DNA of 64,000 bases from Burkholderia ubonensis (GTDB lineage: Bacteria > Pseudomonadota > Gammaproteobacteria > Burkholderiales > Burkholderiaceae): NCBI RefSeq assembly GCF_001718695.1, contig NZ_CP013420.1:1488001-1552000 (forward strand), read 5' to 3'. Below, piece by piece: positions 39,188 through 52,658 of the stretch (its first letter is position 1; every line of letters begins with the position of its first letter). The position numbers and the translations under genes are program-made. The notes under the pieces were generated by a model that ran no database searches, was not told the origin of the DNA, and saw only the letters and a program-made list of their open reading frames with translations.

Positions 39188-40900
39188 TTACTGGTTCTGG
39201 CCGTCGAGCTTGGCCTTCAGCAGCGCGCCGAGGTTGGTCGTGCCCGTCGCGGCAGAGCTGGTGTCGGCTTGCAGGCCGCGGATCGCTTCCTGCTGCTCGG
39301 CCGAATCCTTCGCCTTGATCGACAGGTTGATGCCGCGCGACTTGCGATCGATGTTGATCACCATCGCGTTGACCTTGTCGCCTTCCTTCAGCACGTTGCG
39401 TGCATCTTCGACGCGATCCTGCGAGATTTCCGACGCACGCAGGTAGCCTTCGATGTCGCCCGTCAGCGTGATGACCGCGCCCTTCGCGTCGACCGACTTC
39501 ACCACGCCGTCAACGATCGAGCCCTTGTCGTTCATTGCAACGTAGTTGCTGAACGGGTCGCCTTCGAGCTGCTTGATGCCGAGCGAAATGCGCTCCTTCT
39601 CGACGTCGATGCCGAGCACGATTGCCTCGACTTCGTCGCCCTTCTTGTACTTGCGAACCGCTTCTTCGCCAGCTTCGCTCCACGACAGGTCCGACAGGTG
39701 GACCAGGCCGTCGATGCCGCCCGGCAGACCGATGAACACGCCGAAGTCGGTGATCGACTTGATCGCGCCCGTGATCTTGTCGCCCTTCTTGAAGTTGCGG
39801 CTGAAGTCATCCCACGGATTCGGCTTGCACTGCTTCATGCCGAGGCTGATACGACGACGGTCTTCGTCGATCTCGAGGACCATGACTTCGACTTCGTCGC
39901 CCAGCTGGACAACCTTCGACGGAGCGACGTTCTTGTTCGTCCAGTCCATTTCCGACACGTGGACCAGGCCTTCGATGCCCGATTCCACTTCGACGAATGC
40001 GCCGTAGTCGGTGATGTTCGTGACCTTGCCGAACAGGCGGGTGCCCGACGGGTAGCGGCGCGAGATGCCTTCCCACGGATCGTCGCCCAGCTGCTTGATG
40101 CCCAGCGAGACGCGGTTCTTCTCCTGGTCGAACTTGAGGATCTTCGCGGTGACTTCCTGGCCAACCGACAGGACTTCGCTCGGGTGACGCACGCGGCGCC
40201 ATGCGATGTCGGTGATGTGCAGCAGGCCGTCGATGCCGCCGAGGTCCACGAACGCGCCGTAGTCGGTGATGTTCTTGACCACGCCGTTGACGATCGCGCC
40301 TTCCTTCAGCGTCTCGAGCAGCTTCGCGCGCTCTTCGCCCTGGGTCGCTTCGATCACTGCGCGGCGCGACAGCACGACGTTGTTGCGCTTGCGGTCGAGC
40401 TTGATGACGCGGAATTCGAGCGTCTTGCCTTCGTACGGGGTCGTGTCCTTGACCGGACGGGTGTCGACCAGCGAACCCGGCAGGAACGCGCGGATGCCGT
40501 TGACCATCACGGTCATGCCGCCCTTCACCTTGCCGGTGATCGTGCCGGTGACGAGTTCGTTGTTGTCGAGTGCCTTTTCCAGCGACAGCCACGATGCAAG
40601 GCGCTTCGCCTTGTCGCGCGACAGGATCGTGTCGCCGTAGCCGTTTTCGAGCGCGTCGATCGCGACGGACACGAAATCGCCCGCCTGCACCTCAACCTCG
40701 CCCTGATCGTTCAGGAATTCCTCGATCGGAATGTAAGCCTCGGACTTCAGGCCTGCATTGACGACCACGAAGTTGTGGTCGACGCGCACGACTTCGGCGG
40801 AGATCACTTCGCCGGCGCGCATGTCTTGGCGGGTCAGCGACTCTTCGAACAGAGCCGCAAAGGATTCGGTATTCGGGTTGGAGGTTTGCAGGTCGGACAT
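39188..40900 (-). CDS. rpsA: 30S ribosomal protein S1
   Basis: A 570-aa protein with six S1 (OB-fold) repeats that brings mRNA to the 30S subunit. Repeats are marked by [100 protein letters not shown] and [20 protein letters not shown]. Length matches E. coli S1 (557 aa). Start [20 protein letters not shown]. Confidence 0.98.
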   Translation of the reverse strand: MSDLQTSNPNTESFAALFEESLTRQDMRAGEVISAEVVRVDHNFVVVNAGLKSEAYIPIEEFLNDQGEVEVQAGDFVSVAIDALENGYGDTILSRDKAKRLASWLSLEKALDNNELVTGTITGKVKGGMTVMVNGIRAFLPGSLVDTRPVKDTTPYEGKTLEFRVIKLDRKRNNVVLSRRAVIEATQGEERAKLLETLKEGAIVNGVVKNITDYGAFVDLGGIDGLLHITDIAWRRVRHPSEVLSVGQEVTAKILKFDQEKNRVSLGIKQLGDDPWEGISRRYPSGTRLFGKVTNITDYGAFVEVESGIEGLVHVSEMDWTNKNVAPSKVVQLGDEVEVMVLEIDEDRRRISLGMKQCKPNPWDDFSRNFKKGDKITGAIKSITDFGVFIGLPGGIDGLVHLSDLSWSEAGEEAVRKYKKGDEVEAIVLGIDVEKERISLGIKQLEGDPFSNYVAMNDKGSIVDGVVKSVDAKGAVITLTGDIEGYLRASEISQDRVEDARNVLKEGDKVNAMVINIDRKSRGINLSIKAKDSAEQQEAIRGLQADTSSAATGTTNLGALLKAKLDGQNQ

Positions 40901-41045
40901 AAAAATCGGATTGTGCGTGGATCGTAGGGCCGCGCCGGCCGGAATGGTCGGCTACGAGGGCCAGAGCGAAAGCCACACGGGGTTAAGGGTTCAACACACG
41001 CTCCACGCTCACGCGCGGAGCACCTACTGCCGCACACCCGCCCTT

Positions 41046-41732
41046 TCAGGCGGGCTGGCCGAGCGCCCGGTACCACTGCAGCACCTGATCGACCGCCTGG
41101 TCGATCGAAAGCGCCGACGTATCGAGCAGCTTGGCATCTGCCGCGGGCTTCAGCGGCGCGGCCGCGCGATTGCTGTCGCGCGCGTCGCGCTCACGGAGAT
41201 CCCGGAGCAAGTCATCAATATTAGCAGAAAAACCTTTTTGCATCAATTGCTTATGCCGTCTGGCCGCGCGCGCCTCCACGCTGGCCGTCAGGAACACCTT
41301 CAGCACGGCGTCCGGGAAGATCACCGTGCCCATGTCGCGGCCGTCCGCGACGAGGCCCGGCGTCTTGCGGAACGCGCGCTGGCGGGCAACGAGTGCGGTG
41401 CGCACCGGCGCGTGCACGGCAATCGCGGACGCGCGATTGCCGACCGCTTCCGCGCGAATGTCGTTCGACACGTCCGCGCCGTCGAGCTGCGCGCAGCCTT
41501 CGCGGAACGTGATATGAAGATCGTCGATCAGTTTCACGAGCGCGTCGACGTCCTCGGCCGCGATGTCGTAGCGCATGCTCGCCAGCGCGGCGAGACGGTA
41601 CAGCGCGCCGCTGTCGAGCAGGTGAAAGCCGAGGTGGGCGGCGACGAGCGCCGCGACGGTGCCCTTGCCGGAAGCGGTCGGGCCGTCGATCGTGATGACC
41701 GGGGTCGGGTGAAAGGGTCGGTTGGATTTCAT
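41046..41732 (-). CDS. cmk: Cytidylate kinase
   Basis: Phosphorylates CMP and dCMP. The 228-aa protein has the P-loop [40 protein letters not shown] and the LID arginines [25 protein letters not shown]. Lies between aroA and rpsA, the common gene order, 13 bp downstream of aroA. Confidence 0.97.
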   Translation of the reverse strand: MKSNRPFHPTPVITIDGPTASGKGTVAALVAAHLGFHLLDSGALYRLAALASMRYDIAAEDVDALVKLIDDLHITFREGCAQLDGADVSNDIRAEAVGNRASAIAVHAPVRTALVARQRAFRKTPGLVADGRDMGTVIFPDAVLKVFLTASVEARAARRHKQLMQKGFSANIDDLLRDLRERDARDSNRAAAPLKPAADAKLLDTSALSIDQAVDQVLQWYRALGQPA

Positions 41733-41745
41733 CGGAAGTACGGGG

Positions 41746-43050
41746 TCAGGCTTTCGCGAGCGCGGTGAAGCGGTCGAAATAGTCGGGGAACGTCTTGCCG
41801 ACGCACTTCGGATCGTTGATGCGCACCGGCACGCCGCCCAGGCTCACGAGCGAGAAGCACATCGCCATCCGGTGATCGTCGTACGTGTCGATCGCCGCGT
41901 TCGGCGTGAGCTTTTCCGGCGGCGTGACGACCAGGTAGTCCGGCCCTTCCTCGACGGTCGCGCCGACCTTGCGCAGCTCGGTCGCCATCGCCGCGATGCG
42001 ATCCGTCTCCTTCACGCGCCAGCTCGCGATGTTGCGCAGCGTGCTCGGGCCGTCGGCGAACAGCGCCGCGACCGCGATCGTCATCGCCGCGTCGGGAATC
42101 AGGTTGAAATCCATGTCGATCGCTTCGAGCTTGCCGTGGTCGTGGCCGATGCCGCGCACCTCGATCCAGTCGTCGCCCATCGTCACGTTCGCGCCCATCT
42201 GCATCAGCGCATTGGCGAAACCGACATCGCCCTGGATGCTCGCGCGCCCCACGCCCTCGACGCGCAGCGGGCCGCCGCCGAGCACGCCGGCCGCGAGGAA
42301 GTACGACGCCGACGACGCGTCGCCCTCGACCATGATCCGTCCCGGCGACTTGTAGCGGACGCCGGCCGGCACGACGAAGCGCTGCCAGCCGTCGCGCTCG
42401 ACGCTCACGCCGAAGCGCGCCATCAGCTTGATCGTGATCTCGATGTACGGCTTCGAGATCAGTTCGCCGTCGACCTCGACGACGATCCGGCCGTCCGGCG
42501 CCTTCACGAGCGGCAGCGTCATCAGCAGCGCGGTCAGGAACTGGCTCGACACGTCGCCGCGCACGACGATCGGCGCGTCGACCTTGATCGACGCCGGTTT
42601 GATGCGCAGCGGCGGGAAGCCTTCGTTCTGCTCGTAGTCGATCTGCGCGCCGATCTGCCGCAGGCCGTCGACGAGATCGCCGATCGGCCGCTCGTGCATG
42701 CGCGGCACGCCGTGCACGCGATAGTCGCCGCCGTTGACCGCCAGCGCCGCCGTGAGCGGCCGCACCGCAGTGCCCGCGTTGCCGAGGAACAGGTCGGCCG
42801 TCCTCGCGGTAAACGCGCCGCGCGTGCCGGTGACGACGCAGGTGTCGCCGTCGCGCGCGAGCCGTACGCCGAGCTTGCCGAGCGCATCGAGCATCACGCG
42901 CGTGTCGTCGGAATCGAGCAGATTGGTGATCGTCGTTTCGCTTTCGGCGAGCGCCGCGAGCAGCAGCACGCGATTCGAGATGCTCTTCGAGCCGGGCAGG
43001 CGCACGGTGCCCGATGCGCTGGAGTACGGGCCGAGATCGAGATATTCCAT
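41746..43050 (-). CDS. aroA: 3-phosphoshikimate 1-carboxyvinyltransferase (EPSP synthase)
   Basis: The sixth shikimate-pathway step. The 434-aa protein has the class I signature [40 protein letters not shown] (the LxxGNAGTAxRxL motif with glyphosate-contact residues), [13 protein letters not shown] [20 protein letters not shown] and [20 protein letters not shown]. Position in the NAGTA motif is wild type for a sensitive class I enzyme. It follows tyrA by 12 bp, giving the aromatic run pheA-tyrA-aroA. Confidence 0.97.
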   Translation of the reverse strand: MEYLDLGPYSSASGTVRLPGSKSISNRVLLLAALAESETTITNLLDSDDTRVMLDALGKLGVRLARDGDTCVVTGTRGAFTARTADLFLGNAGTAVRPLTAALAVNGGDYRVHGVPRMHERPIGDLVDGLRQIGAQIDYEQNEGFPPLRIKPASIKVDAPIVVRGDVSSQFLTALLMTLPLVKAPDGRIVVEVDGELISKPYIEITIKLMARFGVSVERDGWQRFVVPAGVRYKSPGRIMVEGDASSASYFLAAGVLGGGPLRVEGVGRASIQGDVGFANALMQMGANVTMGDDWIEVRGIGHDHGKLEAIDMDFNLIPDAAMTIAVAALFADGPSTLRNIASWRVKETDRIAAMATELRKVGATVEEGPDYLVVTPPEKLTPNAAIDTYDDHRMAMCFSLVSLGGVPVRINDPKCVGKTFPDYFDRFTALAKA

Positions 43051-43062
43051 GGGAGCTTCCTG

Positions 43063-44016
43063 TTATTTCCTGATCGTTTGGGCTGGCTGTCCGGGGGCCG
43101 GCTCGCCGGGCGCGTGCTTGCCGCCGCGCTCCTGCCACGCCGAGCGCGCGGCGCGCGAACGCGCGAACACGGTTTCGAGCGCCGCGCCGTCGCCGGCGTC
43201 GATCGCGGCCCGCAGCCGTTCGAGCACGCGCGTGTAGCCGTCGAGCTCGTCGAGCAGCGCGGCGCGGTTCGCGACGCAGATGTCGCGCCACATTTCGGGG
43301 CTCGATGCGGCGATGCGCGTGAAATCGCGGAACCCGCCCGCCGCATACGAGAATTTCAGTTCCGCGTCCGCCTCGCCGAGGATCTGCTCGACGAGCGCGA
43401 ACGACAGCACGTGCGGCAGATGGCTCACCGACGCGAACACGCGATCGTGCTGCTGCGCGCTCATCGTCCGCACGTCGGCGCCGGTCGCTCGCCACATCGC
43501 GTCGATCCGCGCGACCGACGCCGCCGGATTTTCCGGCAGCGGGCACAGCACGACGTTGCGGCCGACGTACAGGTCCGGCAGCGCCGCCTCGACGCCGCTC
43601 GATTCCCGCCCGGCGATCGGATGCCCGGGCACGAACTGCGCGAGGCGCGCACCGAGCGCGTCGCGCGCGGCGGCCACCACGTCCGATTTGGTGCTGCCCG
43701 CGTCGGTGACGATCGTCGCATCGTCGAGCCACGGCGCGATGCGCGCGAGCAGCGGGCCCGTCTGCGCGACCGGCGCGGCCAGCAGCACCAGATCGGCGCC
43801 GGCGAGCGCGTCGCGCAATTGCGCATCGTCGTCGAGCGCCGCGGCGCGATCGATCACGCCGAGCGACACCGCCCGCTCGACCGACGCCGGCGAGCGACCG
43901 ACGCCGACGATCTCGCCCGCGCCGCCCGGCGCGCGCTCGCGCAGCGCACGGGCCAGCGATCCGCCGATCAGGCCGACGCCGAAGATGACCAGTTTGTTGA
44001 ATGCAAAGCCTGACAC
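43063..44016 (-). CDS. tyrA: Prephenate/arogenate dehydrogenase
   Basis: Oxidative decarboxylation toward tyrosine. The conserved start is a GTG at 44016 giving (V/M)SGFAFNKLVIFGVGLIGGSL with the NAD-binding GxGLIGGS; no ATG is better placed. Further motifs: DAGSTKSDVVAAARDALGAR, FVPGHPIAGRESSGVEAALP (with the catalytic His in GHPIAG) and HLPHVLSFALVEQILG. The 317-aa protein lacks a fused chorismate mutase. About 180 bp separate it from pheA. Confidence 0.94.
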   Translation of the reverse strand: MSGFAFNKLVIFGVGLIGGSLARALRERAPGGAGEIVGVGRSPASVERAVSLGVIDRAAALDDDAQLRDALAGADLVLLAAPVAQTGPLLARIAPWLDDATIVTDAGSTKSDVVAAARDALGARLAQFVPGHPIAGRESSGVEAALPDLYVGRNVVLCPLPENPAASVARIDAMWRATGADVRTMSAQQHDRVFASVSHLPHVLSFALVEQILGEADAELKFSYAAGGFRDFTRIAASSPEMWRDICVANRAALLDELDGYTRVLERLRAAIDAGDGAALETVFARSRAARSAWQERGGKHAPGEPAPGQPAQTIRK

Positions 44017-44199
44017 GACAAGAGCCAAGTTGCGCGTGGCGGCCGATGCCGCGCTACGCGAGAGTCCAGATTCCGGGCGGACCGGCGGCCGGCGCGATGC
44101 GCCGAACGTCGTCCTCCGCCCCGCCTTCGGCAGCGCCGACCGGCCTGCCTTGCCCACTCCGGCGCGATGCGCGCCGGCACGACCGCGACGCGCGCCGCG

Positions 44200-45282
44200 T
44201 CAGCGCGCGCGCGGATACGAACCGAGAATCTTCAGGAACGCGGCCTTCCGGCCGAGTTCCGAGAGCGCGGCCGTGACCGACGCGTCGTCCCGGTGCCCTT
44301 CGATGTCGATGTAGAAGTAGTACTCCCACGTGCCGACGCGCGCCGGGCGCGACTCGAAGCGGGTCATCGACACGCCGTGCCGCGCGAGCGGCTCGAGCAG
44401 CTTGAACACCGCGCCCGGCTCGTTCTTCACCGACACGATCAGCGAGGTCTGGTCGTGGCCGCTCGGCCCCGCCGGCTGCTTGCCGACGATCACGAAACGG
44501 GTGCGGTTGTGCGGATCGTCCTGGATCAGCGAGAACGCGATCTGCAGGCCGTAATGCGCGGCCGCGCGGTCGCCGGCAATCGCTGCAACCGTCGGATCGG
44601 CCGCCGCGAGGCGCGCCGCCTCGGCATTGCTCGCGACCGCCTGCCGCTCGAGTTGCGGCGCGTTCGCCGACAGCCATTGCTGGCACTGGGCCAGCGCCTG
44701 CGCGTGCGCGCACACGCGCTTCACGCCGTCGAGCGTGCCGTTCTGCGTGAGCAGGTTGTGGTGGATCGGCAGCGCGAGTTCACCGCTGATCAGCAGCTGC
44801 GTCTGCAGCAGCAGGTCGAGCGTGCGCGACACCGCGCCCTCGGTCGAATTCTCGACCGGCGCGACGCCGAACGCCGCGGCGCCCGCCTCGACCGAGCGGA
44901 ACACCTCGTCGATCGACGGGCACGGCAGTCCTTCGATCGACTGGCCGAAATACTCGAACATCGCCTGTTCGCTGTACGTGCCGACCGGCCCGAGGAACGC
45001 GACGTGGATCGTCTGCTCGAGCGCGCGGCTCGCGGCCATGATCTCGCGCCAGATCGCGCTGATGTGCTCGCTCGCAAGCGGCCCCGCGCTCATGTCCTGC
45101 AGGCGGTTGATCACCTGCAGCTCGCGTTCCGGCCGGAACACCGGCGCGTTGAAGTGCTTCTTGACCTCGCCTACCTCGAGCGCCACCGCGGCGCGCTGGT
45201 TCAGGAGCTCGATCAGCTGCGCATCGATCGCATCGATGCGGTCGCGCAGCGGTTTCAGGCGGGAATTCAGTTCGTCGTCCAT
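44200..45282 (-). CDS. pheA: Bifunctional chorismate mutase/prephenate dehydratase (P-protein)
   Basis: A 360-aa enzyme for phenylalanine synthesis. Residues 1-~90 are an AroQ chorismate mutase (LKPLRDRIDAIDAQLIELLN, VFRPERELQVINRLQ). Residues ~95-275 are the prephenate dehydratase (VAFLGPVGTYSEQAMFEYFG, APVENSTEGAVSRTLDLLLQ, and the catalytic Thr/Phe in NRTRFVIVGK). Residues ~285-360 are a regulatory ACT domain with the phenylalanine-binding ESRP motif (MTRFESRPARVGTWEYYFYI). Start at the ATG 45282 in the sequence MDDELNSRLKPLRDRI. Directly follows serC by 35 bp. Confidence 0.96.
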   Translation of the reverse strand: MDDELNSRLKPLRDRIDAIDAQLIELLNQRAAVALEVGEVKKHFNAPVFRPERELQVINRLQDMSAGPLASEHISAIWREIMAASRALEQTIHVAFLGPVGTYSEQAMFEYFGQSIEGLPCPSIDEVFRSVEAGAAAFGVAPVENSTEGAVSRTLDLLLQTQLLISGELALPIHHNLLTQNGTLDGVKRVCAHAQALAQCQQWLSANAPQLERQAVASNAEAARLAAADPTVAAIAGDRAAAHYGLQIAFSLIQDDPHNRTRFVIVGKQPAGPSGHDQTSLIVSVKNEPGAVFKLLEPLARHGVSMTRFESRPARVGTWEYYFYIDIEGHRDDASVTAALSELGRKAAFLKILGSYPRAR

Positions 45283-45317
45283 GCGTTTTGCCGTGCTGTT
45301 GACCAGCACCGGCGCCG

Positions 45318-46400
45318 TCAGGCGCGGTGCTGCTCGAAATCCTTCATATACTCGACGAGCGCCTTCACGCCCTCGAGCGGCACCGCGTTGTAGATCGACG
45401 CCCGCATGCCGCCGACGGACTTGTGGCCCTTCAGCTGCAGCAGCCCGCGCGCCTTTGCGCCGGCAAGGAAGTCTTCGTTGCGCGTTTCGTCGGCCAGGAA
45501 AAAGGGCACGTTCATCCGCGAACGCGCCGCCGGCTCGACCTTGTTCAAATAGAAGCTGCTCGCGTCGATCGTGTCGTAGAGCAGCTTCGCCTTCTCGATG
45601 TTGCGGGCCTCGATCGCCTTCAGGCCGCCCTGCCGCTTCAGCCACTGGAACACGAGGCCCGCGATGTAGATCGCGTAGGTCGGCGGCGTGTTGTACAGCG
45701 AGTTGTTCGCGGCGACCGTCTTCCATTCGAATGCGGACGGACAGATCGACAGCGCGCGATCGAGCAGGTCCTCGCGAACGATCACGAGCGTGACGCCCGC
45801 CATCCCGATGTTCTTCTGCGCGCCGCCGAACAGCACGCCGTACTTCGCGACGTCCATCGGGCGCGACAGGATGTGCGACGACACGTCCGCGACGAGCGGC
45901 ACGTCGCCGAGATCCGGAATCTCGAACGTCTCGACGCCGTCGATCGTCTCGTTCGTGCACAGGTGCACGTAGGCGGGATCGTCCGACAGCTGCCATTCGG
46001 CACGGGCCGGCGCGCGCGTGTAGCCGGCGTCGGTCTTGCCGGTCGCGGCGAGATGCGGCGTGCCGTACTTCTTCGCCTCGCTGAACGACTTTTGCGACCA
46101 CGAGCCCGTCACCACGAAATCGGCCGTCTTGCGCGACCCGAGCAGGTTCATCGGCACGACGGCGTTTTCCGCGATGCCGCCGCCCTGCAGGAACAGGATC
46201 CGGTGGCTCGCCGGCACGTCGAGCAGCTCGCGCAGGTCGGCGAGCGCCGTTTCGTGGATCGACATGAATTCCTTGCCGCGATGGCTCATCTCCATCACGC
46301 TCATGCCGCTGCCATGCCAGTCGAGCATTTCGTCGGCGGCTTGCCGCAGCACTTCCTCGGGCATCGCCGCGGGGCCGGCGGAGAAATTAAAGACGCGCAT
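45318..46400 (-). CDS. serC: Phosphoserine aminotransferase
   Basis: Forms 3-phosphoserine from 3-phosphohydroxypyruvate and glutamate, and also acts in PLP synthesis. The 360-aa class V aminotransferase has [60 protein letters not shown] and the PLP lysine in [17 protein letters not shown], ending FVEYMKDF-like [12 protein letters not shown]. First gene of the serC-pheA-tyrA-aroA-cmk-rpsA run. Confidence 0.97.
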   Translation of the reverse strand: MRVFNFSAGPAAMPEEVLRQAADEMLDWHGSGMSVMEMSHRGKEFMSIHETALADLRELLDVPASHRILFLQGGGIAENAVVPMNLLGSRKTADFVVTGSWSQKSFSEAKKYGTPHLAATGKTDAGYTRAPARAEWQLSDDPAYVHLCTNETIDGVETFEIPDLGDVPLVADVSSHILSRPMDVAKYGVLFGGAQKNIGMAGVTLVIVREDLLDRALSICPSAFEWKTVAANNSLYNTPPTYAIYIAGLVFQWLKRQGGLKAIEARNIEKAKLLYDTIDASSFYLNKVEPAARSRMNVPFFLADETRNEDFLAGAKARGLLQLKGHKSVGGMRASIYNAVPLEGVKALVEYMKDFEQHRA

Positions 46401-46463
46401 CGTGAAAACCTCGGGAGGGACGCGGCCGGCTCGCCGCCGGCAAAGGAACCGCGCCAGAAAAGG

Positions 46464-46497
46464 AATGGCCGCTTGCGCTCACGCGCAAACGGCCATT
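46464..46497 (-). terminator. Long hairpin between the DUF2059 gene and serC
   Basis: AATGGCCG-C-TTGCGC / GCGCAA-A-CGGCCATT forms a 14-bp stem with one internal mismatch and a TCAC loop. On the minus strand it is followed by CCTTTTC. It lies ~65 bp past the DUF2059 stop and upstream of serC. A second perfect palindrome, CCCGGCCGCGCGGCCGGG, sits at 46526-46543. Confidence 0.6.
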
Positions 46498-46559
46498 ATC
46501 GCACTGTCGTCAGGCTCCCGCCAAACCCGGCCGCGCGGCCGGGGGCGGACCGCGACGGC

Positions 46560-47156
46560 TTACTTGCCCGGCTTGACTGCGGAAACTTCCTTGTCAGCCT
46601 GCGCGCGCGTCGCCTGGATCGCTTGCGGCATGTACTTCTGCATCAGGCCGTTGACCACGTCGCGGCCGACCTGATCCTGCACCTGGATGAACTTGCGGCC
46701 CGTCGTGCTCTTGTAGAACGTCGTCAGGTCCTTGATCTCCGACGTGCTGTAGTACTTCGCGTACGCGTCGTACTGAGCCTGCATCGCGTCGTTGTTGAAC
46801 GCCTGCGTCGAGAACACCTTGCCCGCGCCGTCGACCAGCTTCGGCACCGCGTTCTTCTGCAGCGTCGGGACCGCAGCCTGCTTCTGCTTGTCGTTCAGCG
46901 TCTTGTTTTCCGACAGCGCGTCCGACAGGATCGCCGGCACCAGTTGCTTCGCCTGCATTTCAGCGCTGTTGCCGATTGCCGACACGAGCTTCGGCGCGTC
47001 GATCGCGTCGAGCAGGTCCTTGATCGCAGCCTTCTTGTCGGCGTCGATCGGCGCAGCTGCCGCCGGAGCCGGCGCGGGGTTCGACAGCGATTGCGCCATC
47101 GCGAACGTCGGCACCAGTGCAGCCAGCAGGACCAGTCGCTTGAATTGCTTTTGCAT
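46560..47156 (-). CDS. DUF2059 secreted protein
   Basis: A 198-aa periplasmic protein. The signal peptide spans residues ~1-22 (MQKQFKRLVLLAALVPTFAM then AQ). The mature region matches DUF2059: KKAAIKDLLDAIDAPKLVSA near the start and YDAYAKYYSTSEIKDLTTFY followed by KSTTGRKFIQVQDQVGRDVV. AAGGGAG precedes tandem ATGs at 47159 and 47156; the second has better spacing. Function unknown. Lies ~100 bp downstream of gyrA on the same strand. Confidence 0.85.
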   Translation of the reverse strand: MQKQFKRLVLLAALVPTFAMAQSLSNPAPAPAAAAPIDADKKAAIKDLLDAIDAPKLVSAIGNSAEMQAKQLVPAILSDALSENKTLNDKQKQAAVPTLQKNAVPKLVDGAGKVFSTQAFNNDAMQAQYDAYAKYYSTSEIKDLTTFYKSTTGRKFIQVQDQVGRDVVNGLMQKYMPQAIQATRAQADKEVSAVKPGK

Positions 47157-47258
47157 CATCACTCCCTTCTTGGAAATATGAATGGGTACTTCGCCGCACG
47201 CGGCGCGCTTGTTCGCGTTGCGCGCCTGCCTGCGGCCGCTCGAGAGTCACATCCTTGG

Positions 47259-49862
<2,604 letters not shown>

Positions 49863-50399
49863 GTATCCGTATCTTTTCGGAGCGAAGACGGGAACGCCTT
49901 TCGCATGAGCGCTGCATGCGCAACGCAACGCGAGATTCTAACATGCGCCCATCCGCAGCCAATTCGCGACCCCCAACTATATGTAAACAGCAAAAATCGG
50001 AGCTGCGGTGCGATGCCCGCCCCGGCCGCAATCGCGCCCTCCTTTGGTGCGCGGGCGAGTCCTGCGACGTGGCGTCGCGGCAGCGGGTAAACATAGGCGT
50101 CGTTTCCCGCAATTTCCCCGCTCCACTCTTGACAATCTCTAAAAGTTGCGGCAGGGCGGTGTTGCGCATGCGCCACAAACGGAGAGGCGATGTTGGGGTG
50201 GGGAGGATTTTTTTTCGTGGGAAGGGAACGATATGGCAAAATGCCAACGCACTGAAAGTTAGACGCTGCTCGAAGTCTACACAGAGCGGCGCCGCGTTTT
50301 TTGTGCCGCACCAATGTTATACTTCGAGCAATGTATGACTTGTCACCGTCAACAGGCTCGCAGTAAACCTGCGGTAATCTCAATTTCGAGAGGAGAAAT
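49863..50399. other. Gene-free region with gyrA and ompA promoters
   Basis: About 540 bp of AT-richer DNA between divergent gyrA and the OmpA-family gene. It contains a TTGACA at 50129 without a good partner, a TGGCA-AAA-TGCCA palindrome at 50234-50246, a T-rich tract near 50205-50215, and a TATACT -10 candidate at 50318 for ompA. I see no credible coding frame. Confidence 0.65.
50268..50329. repeat. 9-bp inverted repeat spanning the ompA promoter
   Basis: GCTCGAAGT at 50268-50276 and ACTTCGAGC at 50321-50329 are perfect reverse complements, 44 bp apart. The right copy overlaps the candidate -10 TATACT. Confidence 0.5.
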
Positions 50400-51071
50400 A
50401 TGAATAAACTTTCAAAGCTCGCGTTCATTGCAGCTACCGCAGTTATGGCTGCATCCGCATCGGCACAATCGGTGCCGGCATCGCGACAAGCCGTGAATGA
50501 CAACTGGGTGAACGGTACCGGCGAATACGTCTGGATGAACGGCACGAACGAGCTTTGCTGGCGCGATGCATTCTGGACGCCGGCCACCGCCAACGCGAAG
50601 TGCGATGGCGCACTGGTCGCCCAGGCAGCCGCACCGACCCCGGTCGCACCGGCAGCTCCGGCAATCTCGAGCCAGAAGATCACGTATCAGGCTGACGCAC
50701 TGTTCGACTTCGACAAGGCAACGCTGAAGCCGCTGGGCAAGCAGAAGCTGGACGACCTGGCTGGCAAGATCCAGGGCATGAACACGGAAGTGGTCGTCGC
50801 AACGGGCTACACCGACCGCATCGGTTCGGACAAGTACAACGACCGTCTGTCGCTGCGCCGTGCACAAGCCGTGAAGTCGTACCTGGTCAGCAAGGGCATC
50901 CCGGCCAACAAGATCTACACGGAAGGCAAGGGCAAGCGCAACCCGGTCACGACCGGCTGCAACCAGAAGAACCGCAAGCAGCTGATCGCCTGCCTCGCAC
51001 CGGACCGCCGCGTGGAAGTCGAAGTGGTCGGTACGCAAGAAGTGCAGAAGACGACCGTTCCGGCACAGTAA
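50400..51071 (+). CDS. ompA: OmpA-family outer-membrane protein
   Basis: A 223-aa protein with a signal peptide (residues 1-22, [20 protein letters not shown] then SAQ). A short N-terminal section with two Cys ([20 protein letters not shown] and AKCDGAL) and an Ala/Pro linker follow, then an OmpA C-terminal peptidoglycan-binding domain from ~residue 95: [40 protein letters not shown], and [15 protein letters not shown]. No beta-barrel is present, so it anchors the envelope to peptidoglycan. GAGAGGAGAAAT is an excellent ribosome binding site; codon use looks highly expressed. Confidence 0.95.
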   Translation: MNKLSKLAFIAATAVMAASASAQSVPASRQAVNDNWVNGTGEYVWMNGTNELCWRDAFWTPATANAKCDGALVAQAAAPTPVAPAAPAISSQKITYQADALFDFDKATLKPLGKQKLDDLAGKIQGMNTEVVVATGYTDRIGSDKYNDRLSLRRAQAVKSYLVSKGIPANKIYTEGKGKRNPVTTGCNQKNRKQLIACLAPDRRVEVEVVGTQEVQKTTVPAQ

Positions 51072-51092
51072 GCCGCGGTCCTCGACTGCCTC

Positions 51093-51118
51093 AAAGCCCC
51101 GCCTCGGCGGGGCTTTTT
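51093..51118 (+). terminator. Hairpin terminator after ompA
   Basis: AAAGCCCCGCC / GGCGGGGCTTT with a TC centre, followed by TT, ~20 bp past the ompA stop. Confidence 0.88.
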
Positions 51119-51225
51119 CATTGACGCCTGCCGGGGCGCTCGCTGGCCTCGCCGTTCGCCCGCTTATATACTCGGGGCTTGATGCAGCGATGCATCGCCC
51201 TCCTCCCGTAGGCCCGTTTGCCGAC

Positions 51226-51924
51226 ATGACCAACGCCGATCCGCACGAACTCCAGAAATTCAGCGACCTCGCCCATCGGTGGTGGGATCCGAATGCCGAA
51301 TTCAAGCCGCTGCACGACCTGAACCCGGTCCGGCTCGGCTGGATCGACGCGCACGCCCATCTGGCCGGCAAGCGCGTGCTCGACATCGGTTGCGGCGGCG
51401 GCATCCTGTCCGAATCAATGGCGGGGCTTGGCGCACAGGTGAAAGGCATCGACCTGTCCACCGAAGCGCTTGGCGTCGCCGACCTGCACAGCCTCGAGAG
51501 CGGCGTGACGGTCGACTACGAGGCAATCGCGGCCGAAGCGATCGCGGAGCGCGAGCCCGGCACCTACGACGTGGTCACGTGCATGGAAATGCTCGAGCAC
51601 GTGCCGTCGCCGGCCAATGTCGTCGCGGCCTGCGCGACGCTCGTCAAGCCGGGCGGCTGGGTGTTCTTCTCGACGCTGAACCGCAACCTGAAGTCCTACC
51701 TGTTCGCGGTGATCGGCGCCGAGTACATCGCACAGATGCTGCCGAAGGGCACGCACGACTACGCACGTTTCATCCGTCCGTCGGAACTGGCCGGCTTCGT
51801 GCGCGCCACCGATCTGCACGTCGTGGAGATCAAGGGCATCACGTATCATCCGCTCGGCAAGCGCTTCGCGCTGTCGAACGACACCGACATCAATTACCTC
51901 GTCGCGTGCCGTCGCGGCGCGTGA
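51226..51924 (+). CDS. ubiG: Ubiquinone biosynthesis O-methyltransferase
   Basis: Performs both O-methylations in ubiquinone synthesis. The 232-aa SAM enzyme has [20 protein letters not shown], motif [41 protein letters not shown] and YLVACRR at the end, all typical of UbiG. The ATG at 51226 gives the conserved start [12 protein letters not shown]; an ATG at 51190 would add 12 residues. A TATACT -10-like motif lies at 51167. gph follows by 16 bp. Confidence 0.95.
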   Translation: MTNADPHELQKFSDLAHRWWDPNAEFKPLHDLNPVRLGWIDAHAHLAGKRVLDIGCGGGILSESMAGLGAQVKGIDLSTEALGVADLHSLESGVTVDYEAIAAEAIAEREPGTYDVVTCMEMLEHVPSPANVVAACATLVKPGGWVFFSTLNRNLKSYLFAVIGAEYIAQMLPKGTHDYARFIRPSELAGFVRATDLHVVEIKGITYHPLGKRFALSNDTDINYLVACRRGA

Positions 51925-51940
51925 CAACGATTCGACCGGT

Positions 51941-52658
51941 ATGACGACTTCCCTCTCGCCCACGCGGGCCGCGCCTGACGAATCGGGCCTGCAGCGCTGC
52001 GACGCGGTGCTGTTCGATCTCGACGGCACGCTCGCGGATACCGCGCCCGATCTCGCGGCCGCCGTCAACAAGATGCAGCGCGCGCGCGGGCTGACCGAGA
52101 CCCCGCTCGACACGCTGCGGCCGCTGGCGTCCGCCGGCGCGCGCGGCCTGCTCGGCGGTGCGTTCGGCATCACCCCGCAATCGGCCGACTACGACGCGAT
52201 GCGCGACGAGTTCCTGGCCAACTACGCAACCGACCTTTGCGTGCACACGACGCTGTTCCCCGGCATCGACACGCCTGCTCGACGAGCTCGACGCGCGCGG
52301 CGTGCGCTGGGGCATCGTCACGAACAAGGCGATGCGCCTGACCGAACCGCTCGTCGGCCTGCTCGGCCTCGGCCCGCGCGCGGCGTGCGTCGTCGGGGGC
52401 GACACGACGCCGCACGCGAAGCCGCACCCTGCCCCGTTGCTGCATGCGGCCGGGCAGCTGACGATCTCGCCCGAACGCATCGTCTACGTCGGCGACGACC
52501 TGCGCGACATCCAGGCCGGCAGCGCGGCGGGCATGGCGACCGTCGCGGCCGCCTACGGCTATTGCGGCGACGGCGCCGCGCCGGGAGACTGGCAAGCGCA
52601 GCACCTTGTCGAAACGACGCAGCAATTACGCGAGCTGCTGCGCGATGTTGGGCTATAA
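51941..52658 (+). pseudogene. gph: Phosphoglycolate phosphatase Gph, frameshifted
   Basis: A HAD-family phosphatase that removes 2-phosphoglycolate. The first ~110 codons are normal (CDAVLFDLDGTLADTAPDLA with the catalytic DxDGT, then LANYATDLCVHTTLFPGID). At about 52268-52276 the frame shifts, and the rest continues one base later as LLDELDARGVRWGIVTNKAM to YVGDDLRDIQAGSAAGMATV. The locus is 718 bp; removing one C from ACGCCTGCTC gives 238 codons plus stop. All catalytic motifs are otherwise present. Either one inserted base from sequencing or a recent mutation. The stop codon overlaps the ssrA -10 element. Confidence 0.85.

Noticed and set aside
50129..50134. TTGACA as the -35 box of the ompA gene
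   Set aside because: No -10 hexamer occurs at 16-18 bp spacing, and it lies ~270 bp from the start; the TATACT at 50318 is better placed.
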